Of a stretch of 60,200 bases of DNA, positions 1 through 8,779 are shown in pieces. A model generated the notes under the pieces. The model ran no database searches. It was not told the DNA's origin and saw only the letters and a list, made by a program, of their open reading frames with translations. The translations under genes and the position numbers were made by a program. The DNA is from Olivibacter sp. XZL3 (GTDB lineage Bacteria > Bacteroidota > Bacteroidia > Sphingobacteriales > Sphingobacteriaceae), in NCBI RefSeq assembly GCF_004368405.1, contig NZ_SBJH01000025.1:1-60200 (forward strand), written 5' to 3'. How positions within the stretch are numbered: the first letter of the stretch is position 1; every line of letters starts with the position of its first letter.

Positions 1-72
1 CTTGATCCAAGAGAAAGAAATTTAACCGGCTCCGAAAAAAAGTAGCCCAAAAACTTGTAATTAATTAGAGTA

Positions 73-3000
73 TATGAAAACGGAAATTTTAGCTTGGCCG
101 GCGTTCCGAAAAGTGGTGTTATTGTCGCAAGTTATTTGGGATATGGTACCAAGGAAGTTGCCATTTCTGGTCAAAGTTCCGTAGCAATACAGTTGAGCTC
201 CGAAGAAAACGCCCTGGATGAAGTGGTCGTTGTTGCTTATGGTAGCGTAAATAAAGCATTAGCCACTGGGTCGTCCGGAAAAATCAGTGCCGAGTCAATC
301 GAAAAGCGCCCCATAACAAACGCGCTTAACTCCATCGCCGGGTCAGCCCCTGGCGTGCAAGCAACGGCAAGTGGCGGTGCACCCGGCGCAAGTCCGGAGA
401 TCCGTATCCGGGGATTTGGATCGCTTGCTGCGGAAAATGGAGCGTTGATCGTGCTAGACGGTGCCGTATTCGATGGTGATATGTCTGGAATCAACCCTGA
501 AGATATCGAATCAATTTCAGTGCTGAAAGATGCGGCCACAACAGCTATGTATGGTTCGCGTGGTGCCAATGGCGTTGTCCTGATTACCACTAAGAAAGGA
601 AAGCTCGACAGCAAAAACCTCAGTGTAAAGGCTAGTAAAGGCTGGATCAGTAGAGGGCTACCTGAATACGATCGGGTTTCAGCCGAACAATATTATCCCC
701 TAATGTGGGAAACCTACCGTAACTCCTTGGCTTATGGTAATTCTGCTATTCCTTTGGACATCGCGGGGAGTATTGCTGCCGGACAAACCACCCAGTACAA
801 CAATCGCGATTATACAGGCATCGCCCGTCAATTAGGTTATAATCCTTTCAATGTTCCTGATAATGAGGTTGTCGATGCGAACGGAAATTTAAACCCAAAT
901 GCCAGGTTGCTATATCCGGATGATCTGAATTGGGATGAGCAAACCACACAGGGCGGAAAACAACGCCAGAACTATAATTTGAACTATAGTGGCGGTTCGG
1001 CCAGTTCAGATTACTATGGATCTTTTGGTTATACCGATGAACAGCGCTATTTGATCAAATCAAACCTAAAACGCTATACTGGGCGATTAAGCGTGAATAC
1101 GCAACCGTTGGATTTCTTTAAGACCGGTTTAAATATAAGCGGTAACTATTCGAATGCACAGTATGATAACGCGGAAGACGGAGGAACCAGTTTTATCAAT
1201 CCCTTCTATATTTCGCGGTTTATCGGGCCTATTTATCCGGTGCATCTACACGATGAAAACGGCGCCTTGGTTAGAGATGCCAACGGCCAACCTCAGTACG
1301 ATTTTGGTGATAGACGTCCTTTCGCTGCAGGAAGACATGCGGTTTATGAGAACTTAATGGATTCGCAAAAAAGAACAAGAGGTCAGATAAACGCCCGTGC
1401 TTATGGAACGGTTTTCATTTTACCGGGATTAAAAGCAACGACGAATATCAGCTTCGACTTGTTGGATGACCATAACCGTCTGTATGATAACCCTGTAATC
1501 GGTGATGGTGCACCTTCGGGCCGTGGCTATCAATATTTCTATCGTACAACCAGCTATACCTTTAACCAGTTATTGGAATATACCAAAAGCTTTGGCAAGC
1601 ATAACCTAAACGTCTTGGCGGGCCATGAGAACTATAGCTACAAATACAACAACTTCAACGGAAGTAGAAGTGGCGTTATTGCAGAGGGAATTACTGAATT
1701 AGCTAACTTTGCTACTGTTTTGGGTTTAACCTCTTATGAACATAATGCAACGATAGAAAGTTACCTTTCTCGCGTGAATTATGATTATGACGGGAAATAC
1801 ATTTTAAGTGGAAGCTTACGTAGAGACGGAAACTCGAAATTTGCACCGGGTGTTCGTTGGGCAAACTTCTGGTCATTAAGTGGTGCCTGGAATATCGATC
1901 GTGAGAACTTCTTCGACGTGTCGTGGGTAGATCAATTGAAGTTCCGCGCATCCTACGGTACGGTGGGTAACGATCGGGGCGACGATGCTTTCGGCTATTA
2001 CCCTTATCAAGCACTATACCTTCTAGGGCGCAATAACCAAAGTGAGGCGGGTTTCACACAAAATACCTTAGCTAATGAAGACTTAACATGGGAAACAGCT
2101 AAGAATTTCGACTTAGGACTTGATTTTAGCTTGTTTAAAGGAAGATTAGGCGGTAGCTTCGAGTTTTTTAATCGCGAAACCAGTGGCTTGATATTCGCAG
2201 TGCCACAACAAATGGCTAATGGCGGTAACTATTCCGGCAGCGACAATGGATTTTTCAAGATCAATCGTAACATAGGAAACCTGTATAACCGCGGTGTCGA
2301 ATTGGAATTACGCGGACAAATTGTGAACACGAGCGATTTCAAATATTCGGCCACCCTGAATTGGACGACGCTTAAAAATCAAATTACGAAGATGCCGGAC
2401 GATCAGCCTTTGATCCAGGATGGCACCAAAGCCTATAGCGTAGGCCATTCGGTTTATGATTTTTATATGAGACGTTTTTATGGCGTAGATCCAGAGAATG
2501 GACAAGCTCTTTATTATACCAATCAGGAAACGGCAAATACACGTGTGATCGGAGACGATATCGTTACCAACCAGATCGGTGAGGCGAATTATACCTATAC
2601 CGGAGACTCGGCCATTCCGGATTTCTTCGGTGCGATGAGCCATAATCTAAGCTATAAAGATTTTTCCCTATTCGTACAGTTTACCTACCAAGTGGGAGGC
2701 AAAGTATACGATAACGCTTATCGCTCTTTGATGCATGGCGGTACTTACGGGACAGCGATGCATGTGGATGCCTTGAAACGCTGGCAAAATCCAGGCGATA
2801 TTACCGATGTGCCTAGACTGGATAACGGTCAAGTAACCAATTACTCCGGTGCAAGCGATCGCTTTTTAACAGACGCTTCCTATTTCCAATTGAATACGGT
2901 GTCGTTAAGTTACTCGCTGCCAAAAAAATGGTTGACGCCTTTGAAAGCGCAAAACGCAAACGTGTATTGCAGTGCGGAAAATTTAGCCCTGTGGACAAAA

Positions 3001-3099
3001 AGGAAAGGGATGAATACGGTAGGCGCGTTTAATGGAACGGTTGACAATACGTATAACTTAAACCGGGTAGTTTCAGTAGGTGTAAATTTAACTTTTTAA
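73..3099 (+). CDS. SusC-like TonB-dependent receptor, 5'-truncated
   Basis: Outer-membrane TonB-dependent transporter of the SusC/RagA class, importing an oligomeric nutrient with its SusD partner. The reading frame starts abruptly in the carboxypeptidase-regulatory-like domain (NGNFSLAGVPK), continues through the TonB-box region (NALDEVVVVAYG), the plug (IRIRGFGSL, VLKDAATTAMYGSRGANGVVLITTKKG) and a complete barrel ending VGVNLTF. A signal peptide and the first half of the N-terminal domain are missing: a TAA at 58-60 closes the frame and no conventional start lies between it and the homologous region (TTG at 94 is the first possible start). About 100 residues shorter than the second SusC here. 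Followed 63 nt later by susD. Probably non-functional, or a silent or incomplete copy. Confidence 0.85.
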   Translation, partial: YENGNFSLAGVPKSGVIVASYLGYGTKEVAISGQSSVAIQLSSEENALDEVVVVAYGSVNKALATGSSGKISAESIEKRPITNALNSIAGSAPGVQATASGGAPGASPEIRIRGFGSLAAENGALIVLDGAVFDGDMSGINPEDIESISVLKDAATTAMYGSRGANGVVLITTKKGKLDSKNLSVKASKGWISRGLPEYDRVSAEQYYPLMWETYRNSLAYGNSAIPLDIAGSIAAGQTTQYNNRDYTGIARQLGYNPFNVPDNEVVDANGNLNPNARLLYPDDLNWDEQTTQGGKQRQNYNLNYSGGSASSDYYGSFGYTDEQRYLIKSNLKRYTGRLSVNTQPLDFFKTGLNISGNYSNAQYDNAEDGGTSFINPFYISRFIGPIYPVHLHDENGALVRDANGQPQYDFGDRRPFAAGRHAVYENLMDSQKRTRGQINARAYGTVFILPGLKATTNISFDLLDDHNRLYDNPVIGDGAPSGRGYQYFYRTTSYTFNQLLEYTKSFGKHNLNVLAGHENYSYKYNNFNGSRSGVIAEGITELANFATVLGLTSYEHNATIESYLSRVNYDYDGKYILSGSLRRDGNSKFAPGVRWANFWSLSGAWNIDRENFFDVSWVDQLKFRASYGTVGNDRGDDAFGYYPYQALYLLGRNNQSEAGFTQNTLANEDLTWETAKNFDLGLDFSLFKGRLGGSFEFFNRETSGLIFAVPQQMANGGNYSGSDNGFFKINRNIGNLYNRGVELELRGQIVNTSDFKYSATLNWTTLKNQITKMPDDQPLIQDGTKAYSVGHSVYDFYMRRFYGVDPENGQALYYTNQETANTRVIGDDIVTNQIGEANYTYTGDSAIPDFFGAMSHNLSYKDFSLFVQFTYQVGGKVYDNAYRSLMHGGTYGTAMHVDALKRWQNPGDITDVPRLDNGQVTNYSGASDRFLTDASYFQLNTVSLSYSLPKKWLTPLKAQNANVYCSAENLALWTKRKGMNTVGAFNGTVDNTYNLNRVVSVGVNLTF

Positions 3100-3162
3100 C
3101 CTGGATACGGAAACGAGCAAATAGGATAAATGAACGCGCTTTTGCGCAAATAAGATAATAAA

Positions 3163-4650
3163 ATGAAGAAGTTTTTTAGTAACAGTATCGTAATGCTTGC
3201 TTTGCTAATGGCGATGAGCGGTTGCAGCAAGGATTATTTGGAGACGAGGCCGACGAACCAGGTGTCTGCAGACGAGGCTTTCAGTACCACTACGAATGTA
3301 TGGGCAGCATTGAATGGTATTCACCGTATCATGTACTCCCAAATTTTCGGAGTACAGGCGCAAGGTGGACAAAGTGGAAATATGCTTTATATGGATATCA
3401 TCGGAGACGATATGGTATTCAATAACACATCTAGCTCTTGGTTACGCAATGAATACCAATGGATCGGACACCGTAACCCGACGGAGCGGATGCTTTATTA
3501 CAACTACCAGTTCTATTACGTGATCATTGGAAACGCTAACATGATTTTAGCAAATGTAGATCAGGCGGAAGGTCCGGAAGAAGATAAAGCTATATTGAGA
3601 GGGCAGGCCTTGGTTTACCGAGCTTGGTCGTATTACCAGATGGTTCAGCTTTTCGGGGAGCGTTATGTTGCCGGCGCAGCGAACGATGGTTTAGGTGTTC
3701 CTTTGGTGTTAGAACCTAGTCAGGAAATGAAACCGAGAAATACCGTTGAGGAAGTATATACTCAGATCAATGCGGATCTCGATGCGGCAATTCCTTTATT
3801 AGAAGGCTACACAAGGGCAAATAAATCGCATCTCGATAGCCATGTGGCTAAAGGGATCAAGGCGAGGGTAGCGCTGACCCAAGGGAATTGGGAATTGGCT
3901 GCCTCCAATGCCCGCGAAGCGCGCGCTGGTTTTAATCTAATGACTAACGCGGCTATGTTGGAAGGTTTCAATAATTACGATAATCAGGAATGGATGTGGG
4001 CATCCCGTATTCAGTCTGATCAAACGAATTATTTTTATTCCTTTTTTGCTTATATGTCGTCCAACTATAATTCTACAGTAATCCGTACGAGTCCTAAATC
4101 GGTATTCTCTGTGTTATACAATAGGATTTCCGATACAGACATCCGTAAAAAATGGTGGGATCCAACTGGAGAAAATACAGAAGAGTTTCGTGTGCCGGAA
4201 AATGGGTCAAGGTATCGTTATATGAGTCGTAAGTTCGTAGTGGCTGACGAAAGCTTGAGTATAGGCGATGTGCCTTATATGCGCGCAGCGGAAATGTACC
4301 TGATCGAGGCCGAAGCTTTGGCGAGAAGTGGCAACGAGGCAGCAGCAGTAGATGTTTTATACAGCTTTGCCGTAAATCGCGACCCTTCTTATAAGCGCAG
4401 CAACAATACCGGCGAGGCCTTGATAGACGAAATTATGGTGCAGCGTCGTGTCGAATTGTGGGGTGAAGGCTTCCGCTTCTATGATTTGAAAAGAACGAAT
4501 TCGCCTTTGGATAGGGAAGGAGGTAACCACAGTGCTACCAATGCCAATAATCTGATGGAGGTTCCGGCAGGAGATAAAAGGTGGCAGTTCTTAATTCCAC
4601 AGGACGAAATCAATAATACCAATGGTTTAGTGGTGCAGAACCCGTTATAG
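3163..4650 (+). CDS. SusD/RagB-family nutrient-binding lipoprotein
   Basis: Surface lipoprotein that caps the SusC barrel and binds glycan or peptide ligand. It has a type II signal with lipobox MSGC (Cys21) followed by SKDYLETRPTNQVSADEAF, the usual SusD N-terminus, then the TPR-rich core (ILRGQALVYRAWSYYQMVQLFGE) and the C-terminal RagB region (RRVELWGEGFRFYDLKR). The 495 residues are normal for the family. It follows the truncated SusC by 63 nt and presumably shared its transcript; a strong terminator lies just downstream. The gene looks intact although its partner is not. Ligand cannot be told. Confidence 0.95.
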   Translation: MKKFFSNSIVMLALLMAMSGCSKDYLETRPTNQVSADEAFSTTTNVWAALNGIHRIMYSQIFGVQAQGGQSGNMLYMDIIGDDMVFNNTSSSWLRNEYQWIGHRNPTERMLYYNYQFYYVIIGNANMILANVDQAEGPEEDKAILRGQALVYRAWSYYQMVQLFGERYVAGAANDGLGVPLVLEPSQEMKPRNTVEEVYTQINADLDAAIPLLEGYTRANKSHLDSHVAKGIKARVALTQGNWELAASNAREARAGFNLMTNAAMLEGFNNYDNQEWMWASRIQSDQTNYFYSFFAYMSSNYNSTVIRTSPKSVFSVLYNRISDTDIRKKWWDPTGENTEEFRVPENGSRYRYMSRKFVVADESLSIGDVPYMRAAEMYLIEAEALARSGNEAAAVDVLYSFAVNRDPSYKRSNNTGEALIDEIMVQRRVELWGEGFRFYDLKRTNSPLDREGGNHSATNANNLMEVPAGDKRWQFLIPQDEINNTNGLVVQNPL

Positions 4651-4670
4651 CATTAGCGTCATTAAAAAGT

Positions 4671-4712
4671 GGGCAGCTCACCGGATAATTTCGGTGGGCT
4701 GTCTTTGTTTTA
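4671..4712 (+). terminator. Rho-independent terminator after susD
   Basis: Inverted repeat GGGCAGCTCACCG / CGGTGGGCTGTC (12-bp stem with one G-T pair) directly followed by TTTGTTTT, 20 nt after the susD stop codon. Confidence 0.8.
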
Positions 4713-4999
4713 TAAGCGTTTCGGAGGCGATACCGGGTATTTTAAACCCAGATTACGCGTTAGGAATTAAAACGAAAGGAAATGATCCAAAACCTTCATG
4801 CAGGTATGCAAACGAATTACGAGTTTCGTACAGAAGGTTCTTTCTGGCCTCTGAAAACGAACACGCTCAGAAAAAACAGGCATGAAATAGGGAATGAGAC
4901 ATACCGGGGTATGGCGAATGAGCTATTGAAATGGATGTAAAGGAGCATTTCATTGCAGTTCATGAGCTAATGCGTATTCTGGGTTAAATTCGAATTATG
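4713..4999. other. Intergenic region without recognised gene
   Basis: Between the susD terminator and the DedA promoter no frame has family-like content; a 63-codon open frame at 4694-4885 starts inside the terminator and looks random. Confidence 0.5.
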
Positions 5000-5007
5000 T
5001 AAGTTTG
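5000..5007 (+). promoter_or_regulatory. Candidate -7 promoter box for the DedA gene
   Basis: TAAGTTTG matches the Bacteroidota -7 consensus TAnnTTTG exactly and ends only 4 nt before the ATG, so transcription would start at or next to the start codon (leaderless). No clear TTG at -33. Confidence 0.4.
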
Positions 5008-5011
5008 CGGT

Positions 5012-5605
5012 ATGTTGGATAGCGAAACCTTACTGAACCAGGGAGGTCTATTGTTCTTGATTTTTTCGGTTTATGGACAAATCGGTTTAGTATTTCTCTT
5101 TTTTTTGCCCAGCGGTGGGTTCATGTTCACCGCCGGTGTACTGATTGCCGCAGGGCGATATCACTACGATCTGGTAACACTTTGTGTGTTGCTGACAATC
5201 GCAGCTATAGCAGGAAACATAACGGGATATGTAGTTGGTAAAAGCATGGCGCCTTACTTACAGAAACGGAGAGATTCCCGATTCTTTAAACAGGAGTATG
5301 TGTCGGCTGCCCAACGCTTTTTTCAAAAACATGGTGCAATAGCCATTTCCGTGGCCCTCTTTTTTCCGGTCGTTCGTACTTTTGTACCGATCGTCGCAGG
5401 GGTTACCAAACTGCAGTTTTATCGTTTTTTGGCTTTTGCTTCACTCGGATCAGTGCTTTACGTGGTCGGGTTTTCATTTTGCGGCTACCTAGTTGGCAAA
5501 GTACCCGTCCTGAAACCTTATCTTAATTACATTATCGCTGCCATCATTATAAGCTTGACGTCTCCAGCTCTTATACGCATTGTAAAAGCGGTAAAGAATG
5601 TGTAG
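5012..5605 (+). CDS. DedA-family membrane protein
   Basis: Integral inner-membrane protein of the DedA/SNARE-associated superfamily; characterised members act in membrane homeostasis, including undecaprenyl-phosphate or phospholipid flipping. 197 residues with several hydrophobic segments. Family features include the half-helix/loop FLPSGGFMFTAGVLIAAG, the AGNITGYVVGKSM segment, a basic loop (LQKRRDSRFFKQEY), FFQKHGAIAISVALFFPVVRTFVPIVAGV with the conserved FxPxxRTFxPxxAG pattern, and the C-terminal GYLVGKVP. It stands alone, with its own promoter-like box overlapping the start region and a hairpin about 100 nt downstream. Substrate unknown. Confidence 0.9.
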   Translation: MLDSETLLNQGGLLFLIFSVYGQIGLVFLFFLPSGGFMFTAGVLIAAGRYHYDLVTLCVLLTIAAIAGNITGYVVGKSMAPYLQKRRDSRFFKQEYVSAAQRFFQKHGAIAISVALFFPVVRTFVPIVAGVTKLQFYRFLAFASLGSVLYVVGFSFCGYLVGKVPVLKPYLNYIIAAIIISLTSPALIRIVKAVKNV

Positions 5606-5704
5606 CGAAATATGGCAGTAGGAGCACTGCCGGAAAATATGAGTGAAAAAGGTGCGATTGCTATAAAGTGATCGGCTGAACCTAAGCGATAAAAGCAGAA
5701 AAAA

Positions 5705-5741
5705 GAAAAGCCTTCAACCGGGGAGATTGAAGGCTTTTACT
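5705..5741 (+). terminator. Hairpin terminator downstream of DedA gene
   Basis: AAAAGCCTTCAA / TTGAAGGCTTTT, a perfect 12-bp inverted repeat around CCGGGGAGA. The A and T tracts on either side allow it to work in both directions. Confidence 0.65.
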
Positions 5742-5863
5742 AACCAATTATAAACCTAAATTATGATGGTACAAATATCGCCTTGCGAAGGCACTTTTTC
5801 AAACAATTAACATATTTTAACAAAATGCAATCGTGGTTTTTTGCTGATTCCGCGGCGTCAGGC

Positions 5864-5902
5864 ATAAAAAAACCTTGCGATCGTCACGACGGCAAGGCTG
5901 AG
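5864..5902 (-). terminator. Terminator of the cold-shock-domain gene
   Basis: Read on the minus strand, CCTTGCCGTCGTGACGATCGCAAGG forms a hairpin (CCTTG/CAAGG with an inner CGTCGTGACG) followed by TTTTTTT, about 100 nt past the stop of the gene at 6005. Confidence 0.7.
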
Positions 5903-6004
5903 CATAGTATTAATGCAATATAACTGTCGGGTATTAACCCTAAAAAAATGATTTTGTTTGTATAAGCTTAAAACAAATCGACGTTAGAACGCCAACCATC
6001 GCTG

Positions 6005-6445
6005 TTACACCAATTGAATTTCATAAGCTTGTAATCCCCGGGGACCTTTCCGCGTCTTAAAAGTAACGGCATCATCTACTTTGATTGATTCGGGCGCTTC
6101 GGCAATAAGAAAAAACACGCGCTCTCCGTGGGCATTATTAAGAAAACCCCATCCGCGTTGCTCATTGTAGTATTTTACCTTTCCTTGCTGTATATCGTCT
6201 TCCTCCACCATTTTAGGTGTACTGATTTGAATTTCTTCTACGTTGAATTTCTGCTTTTTAAGTTCTACGGGCTTTTCGGTTGTCAAGTTTCCATTTTCAT
6301 CCACATACGCCAGCATATCTTCCAATGATTTCCCTTTGTCGGATTGGCTATTTCTGTTCTCCTTTCTTAGCTCCTTTTCTTTCTTCTTTTGCTCACGTTT
6401 TTTAATATTTTCTTTTTTTCTGAATGTTTCTTGACTTCTACCCAT
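6005..6445 (-). CDS. Cold-shock-domain protein with basic N-terminal extension
   Basis: Predicted RNA/ssDNA-binding protein. The C-terminal 65 residues are a cold-shock domain: GKVKYYNEQRGWGFLNNAHGERVFF, with the RNP1-like KxxxxRGWGFL, then VDDAVTFKTRKGPRGLQAYEIQ. The N-terminal half is extremely Lys/Arg/Glu rich (KKENIKKREQKKKEKELRKE), probably disordered or helical, followed by a Thr/Glu linker. The start MGRSQETFRKK (6445) is preferred because the upstream 21 codons of the open frame are not family-like. RNP2 is poorly conserved (ERVFFLIAEAP instead of VFVHxSA). Roles could be RNA chaperoning under cold or stress; inferred from family only. Confidence 0.85.
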   Translation of the reverse strand: MGRSQETFRKKENIKKREQKKKEKELRKENRNSQSDKGKSLEDMLAYVDENGNLTTEKPVELKKQKFNVEEIQISTPKMVEEDDIQQGKVKYYNEQRGWGFLNNAHGERVFFLIAEAPESIKVDDAVTFKTRKGPRGLQAYEIQLV

Positions 6446-6588
6446 GTATTGTTGTTTAATGATTATGAAATGAAATAGACCCTGTTTACAATGAAAAAGG
6501 AGACCCATGAAAAAGGAGACCGGAGACAGAGTATTGAGGTTTTGTACAAATATACGAAATTTTATCGAAGCCGTAAAGAGGTACTTAA

Positions 6589-7446
6589 CTAAAGATGTAG
6601 CAACAAGTCGCGCCCTGATGAAGAATTTTTAATTTGTAAAAGTGTTTTCGCTTTCAATTGCCTGATCCGCTCCGGAGTGAGCTTTAGGCGATAAGCGATC
6701 TCATCTAGCGTCTGCGGCTCGTGGTTGTTTAATCCATAGAACATAGTAAGGATTTGTCGTTCTCTGCCTGAAAGGCGTTTTAGTACTTGATCGATCCGAA
6801 TAAAAAGGGAATCTTGGATTAATTGCTGATCCGTAGCGGGATCGTTGCTTGCTAGACTGTCCGACAGACGCTCTTCCTCGGAAAAGACCGATGGAGCGTC
6901 GATTGACACTTGCCGCTCAGCATTGACGACGGAAGTGATTACTTTATCGACCGACGTGCCTAATTCCACAGCTAATTCTTCCACGCTTGGCTCTCGCTCT
7001 AAACGCTGCTCCATCTCTGCTTGCAATCTACGCAATTTGATTAAATTGCTGATCTGATTTCCAGGGAGCCGCACCGCTCTAGACTGGACGGAGATCGCGG
7101 ATATAATGCTCTGGCGAATCCACCATACGGCATAAGAAATAAATTTAAAGCCTTTGGTTTCATCAAAGCGTTTAGCTGCCTTCACCAAACCGGCATTTCC
7201 CTCATTAATTAAATCTTCGAGCACCATGCCTTGGTGTTGATATTGTTTTGCCACCGAAATAACGAACCTTAAATTCGCCTTGGTCAGCCGCTCTAAAGCG
7301 CCTCGATCTCCTTCCCTGATTTTTTCTGCAAGGGCGACCTCCTCATCGGCGTTTATCAATTCAAATTTGCTTACTTCGCTTAAATACAGACTCAGGGAAC
7401 GGTTATTACGGTTAGTAATCGAATCCGAAATTTTTAATTGTCTCAT
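6589..7446 (-). CDS. RpoD-like sigma-70 factor (group 1/2)
   Basis: RNA polymerase sigma factor of about 285 residues, the short Bacteroidota RpoD type. MRQLKISDSITNRNNRSLSLYL is the conserved start, which is why 7446 was chosen over the longer frame. Region 2 is clear (LRFVISVAKQYQHQG, DLINEGNAGLVKAAKRFDETKGFKFISYAVWWIRQSI), as are region 3 and region 4 with the -35-type helix-turn-helix (LDEIAYRLKLTPERIRQLKAKTLLQIK). Compared with the remembered housekeeping RpoD sequence it is divergent in regions 3-4 (LTPERIRQLK rather than LTRERVRQIKEKA), suggesting an accessory paralogue. It is divergent from the desaturase genes. Confidence 0.9.
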   Translation of the reverse strand: MRQLKISDSITNRNNRSLSLYLSEVSKFELINADEEVALAEKIREGDRGALERLTKANLRFVISVAKQYQHQGMVLEDLINEGNAGLVKAAKRFDETKGFKFISYAVWWIRQSIISAISVQSRAVRLPGNQISNLIKLRRLQAEMEQRLEREPSVEELAVELGTSVDKVITSVVNAERQVSIDAPSVFSEEERLSDSLASNDPATDQQLIQDSLFIRIDQVLKRLSGRERQILTMFYGLNNHEPQTLDEIAYRLKLTPERIRQLKAKTLLQIKNSSSGRDLLLHL

Positions 7447-7959
7447 TAGTCGTTTTTGGTGTTTGCATAAAGGACTTTTATGTAAAGTGCCTCCCAATAG
7501 AAATACGCGTCTGCGTATGAGAACACCTACATAATAGTATCCTTATTGTGTAATTACTTTCTTCCGTCTTTGTGTACATACAATGAAGCAGTGTCATCAT
7601 TCGCGCGGATTCAAAACTATTTATCCTTAAAGACGCTCTGCTTCTTAAGAGGGGCATAATCTATAGCCTCGGGCCTACCTAGTAGTTCCATATCTACCAA
7701 GTGACCCTTAATTCGTTGGAGATATGTAGTAAAGGTAATAAATTAATTGAAAACCAATTAATTAAATCCGCTTTATTTGTCCACTATGATCTGTATGGTG
7801 CTTACTTTTACTTGTTATTGTCAACCGAAAAAGCTACCTTTACGTTTTAGAGATACAGTAAGCATTCTTCAGGTTGCCACTTTCCTTTTTCTACAATTAA
7901 AGTGGGCTTCAAAAATTTTTCTGCATTCTTTATTTGAGGTTGTTACACAAATTAATTTT
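7447..7959. other. Divergent intergenic region between sigma factor and desaturase genes
   Basis: Carries the promoters of two divergent units. The open frame from 7777 into the desaturase has no family-like N-terminus (CYCQPKKLPLRF) and is treated as leader. A candidate promoter lies at 7812-7842. Nothing else recognised. Confidence 0.5.
7812..7842 (+). promoter_or_regulatory. Candidate promoter of the desaturase operon
   Basis: TTG (7812-7814), 20-nt spacer, TACCTTTA (7835-7842): seven of eight positions of the Bacteroidota TTG-N19/20-TAnnTTTG promoter. It lies inside the long open frame, supporting the downstream start at 7960. Confidence 0.35.
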
Positions 7960-8694
7960 ATGGTTATTCTTCTTTTTTTTACTGGACTATGGTATTTGTC
8001 CTTATTCTCACAAACTTTCTTTCAACATCGGTATGCAGCACACGGATCTTTCACGATGAGTAAATTCTGGGAACGTTTCTTCTTTGTTTTTTCGTATCTC
8101 ACACAGGGATCTTCTTATATGAGCCCGCGAGCCTATGCTGTCATGCACCGTATGCACCATGCCTATACGGATACGGAGCAAGACCCGCATTCTCCCCAAT
8201 TCTCTACTAACATTTTCACTATGATGTGGCGTACACGCGGCTTCTATGCAGCTGTCGTTAAAAATACAAAGGCTGTTGAACCTCGTTTTCTCAAAAATTT
8301 GCCCGAATGGAAAGCATTCGACCGTTGGGCCGGTTCGGGCCTATCACGGCTTTTATGGGTAGCCGCTTATGTTTCTTTCTTTGTCTTATTTGCTAACTCG
8401 TACTGGTGGTTTTTACTTTTACCGATCGTGGTCACAATGGGTGCATTTCACGGGGCAATTATTAATTGGTTCGCTCATAAATATGGCTATATAAATTTTC
8501 GACTGCGAAACACCTCTAAGAATCTGTTTGTGATTGATGTACTCATGCTAGGAGAATCCTACCACAATAATCATCATAAGAATCCTTCGTCGGTAAATTT
8601 TGGAACGCGCTGGCATGAAATAGATCCGGTTTATCCGATCATCGTGCTGCTTAAGTGGTTTAAAATCATTCGTTTTACCAAGGTGACCCCATAA
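7960..8694 (+). CDS. Membrane fatty acid (acyl-CoA type) desaturase
   Basis: Di-iron membrane desaturase introducing a double bond into fatty-acyl chains. Three histidine clusters are present: HRYAAH (residues 23-28), HRMHHAY (63-69) and the C-terminal SYHNNHH, in the order and spacing of the delta-9-type family. Four or more hydrophobic segments separate them. The start MVILLFFTGLWYLSLF (7960) gives 244 residues, the normal length of Bacteroidota members; the open frame extends 61 codons further upstream but that part is not family-like. Followed 85 nt later by a second desaturase in the same direction, so probably co-transcribed. Exact substrate and position of desaturation unknown. Confidence 0.88.
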   Translation: MVILLFFTGLWYLSLFSQTFFQHRYAAHGSFTMSKFWERFFFVFSYLTQGSSYMSPRAYAVMHRMHHAYTDTEQDPHSPQFSTNIFTMMWRTRGFYAAVVKNTKAVEPRFLKNLPEWKAFDRWAGSGLSRLLWVAAYVSFFVLFANSYWWFLLLPIVVTMGAFHGAIINWFAHKYGYINFRLRNTSKNLFVIDVLMLGESYHNNHHKNPSSVNFGTRWHEIDPVYPIIVLLKWFKIIRFTKVTP

Positions 8695-8779
8695 ATTAAC
8701 TCGCTAAATGTTAAGTTATGTTAAGCTTTAAGCTCAACGGGCGTTTTGCCGATTAATTGATGTACCTTACCCCAATTAT

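Larger units (their letters stand above)
5606..6004. other. Intergenic region between convergent genes, two hairpins
   Basis: No coding frame recognised. It contains two separate hairpins listed on their own, facing the ends of the convergent DedA and cold-shock genes. Confidence 0.6.

Noticed and set aside
1-72. IS end at the left edge
   Set aside because: No IS terminus or transposase tail could be recognised in these 72 nt; reported only as a seam.
4694-4885. 63-codon open frame after susD
   Set aside because: Starts inside a terminator hairpin, no recognisable content.
7777-7959. Upstream extension of the first desaturase frame
   Set aside because: Not family-like, and a promoter-like sequence lies inside it; start moved to 7960.
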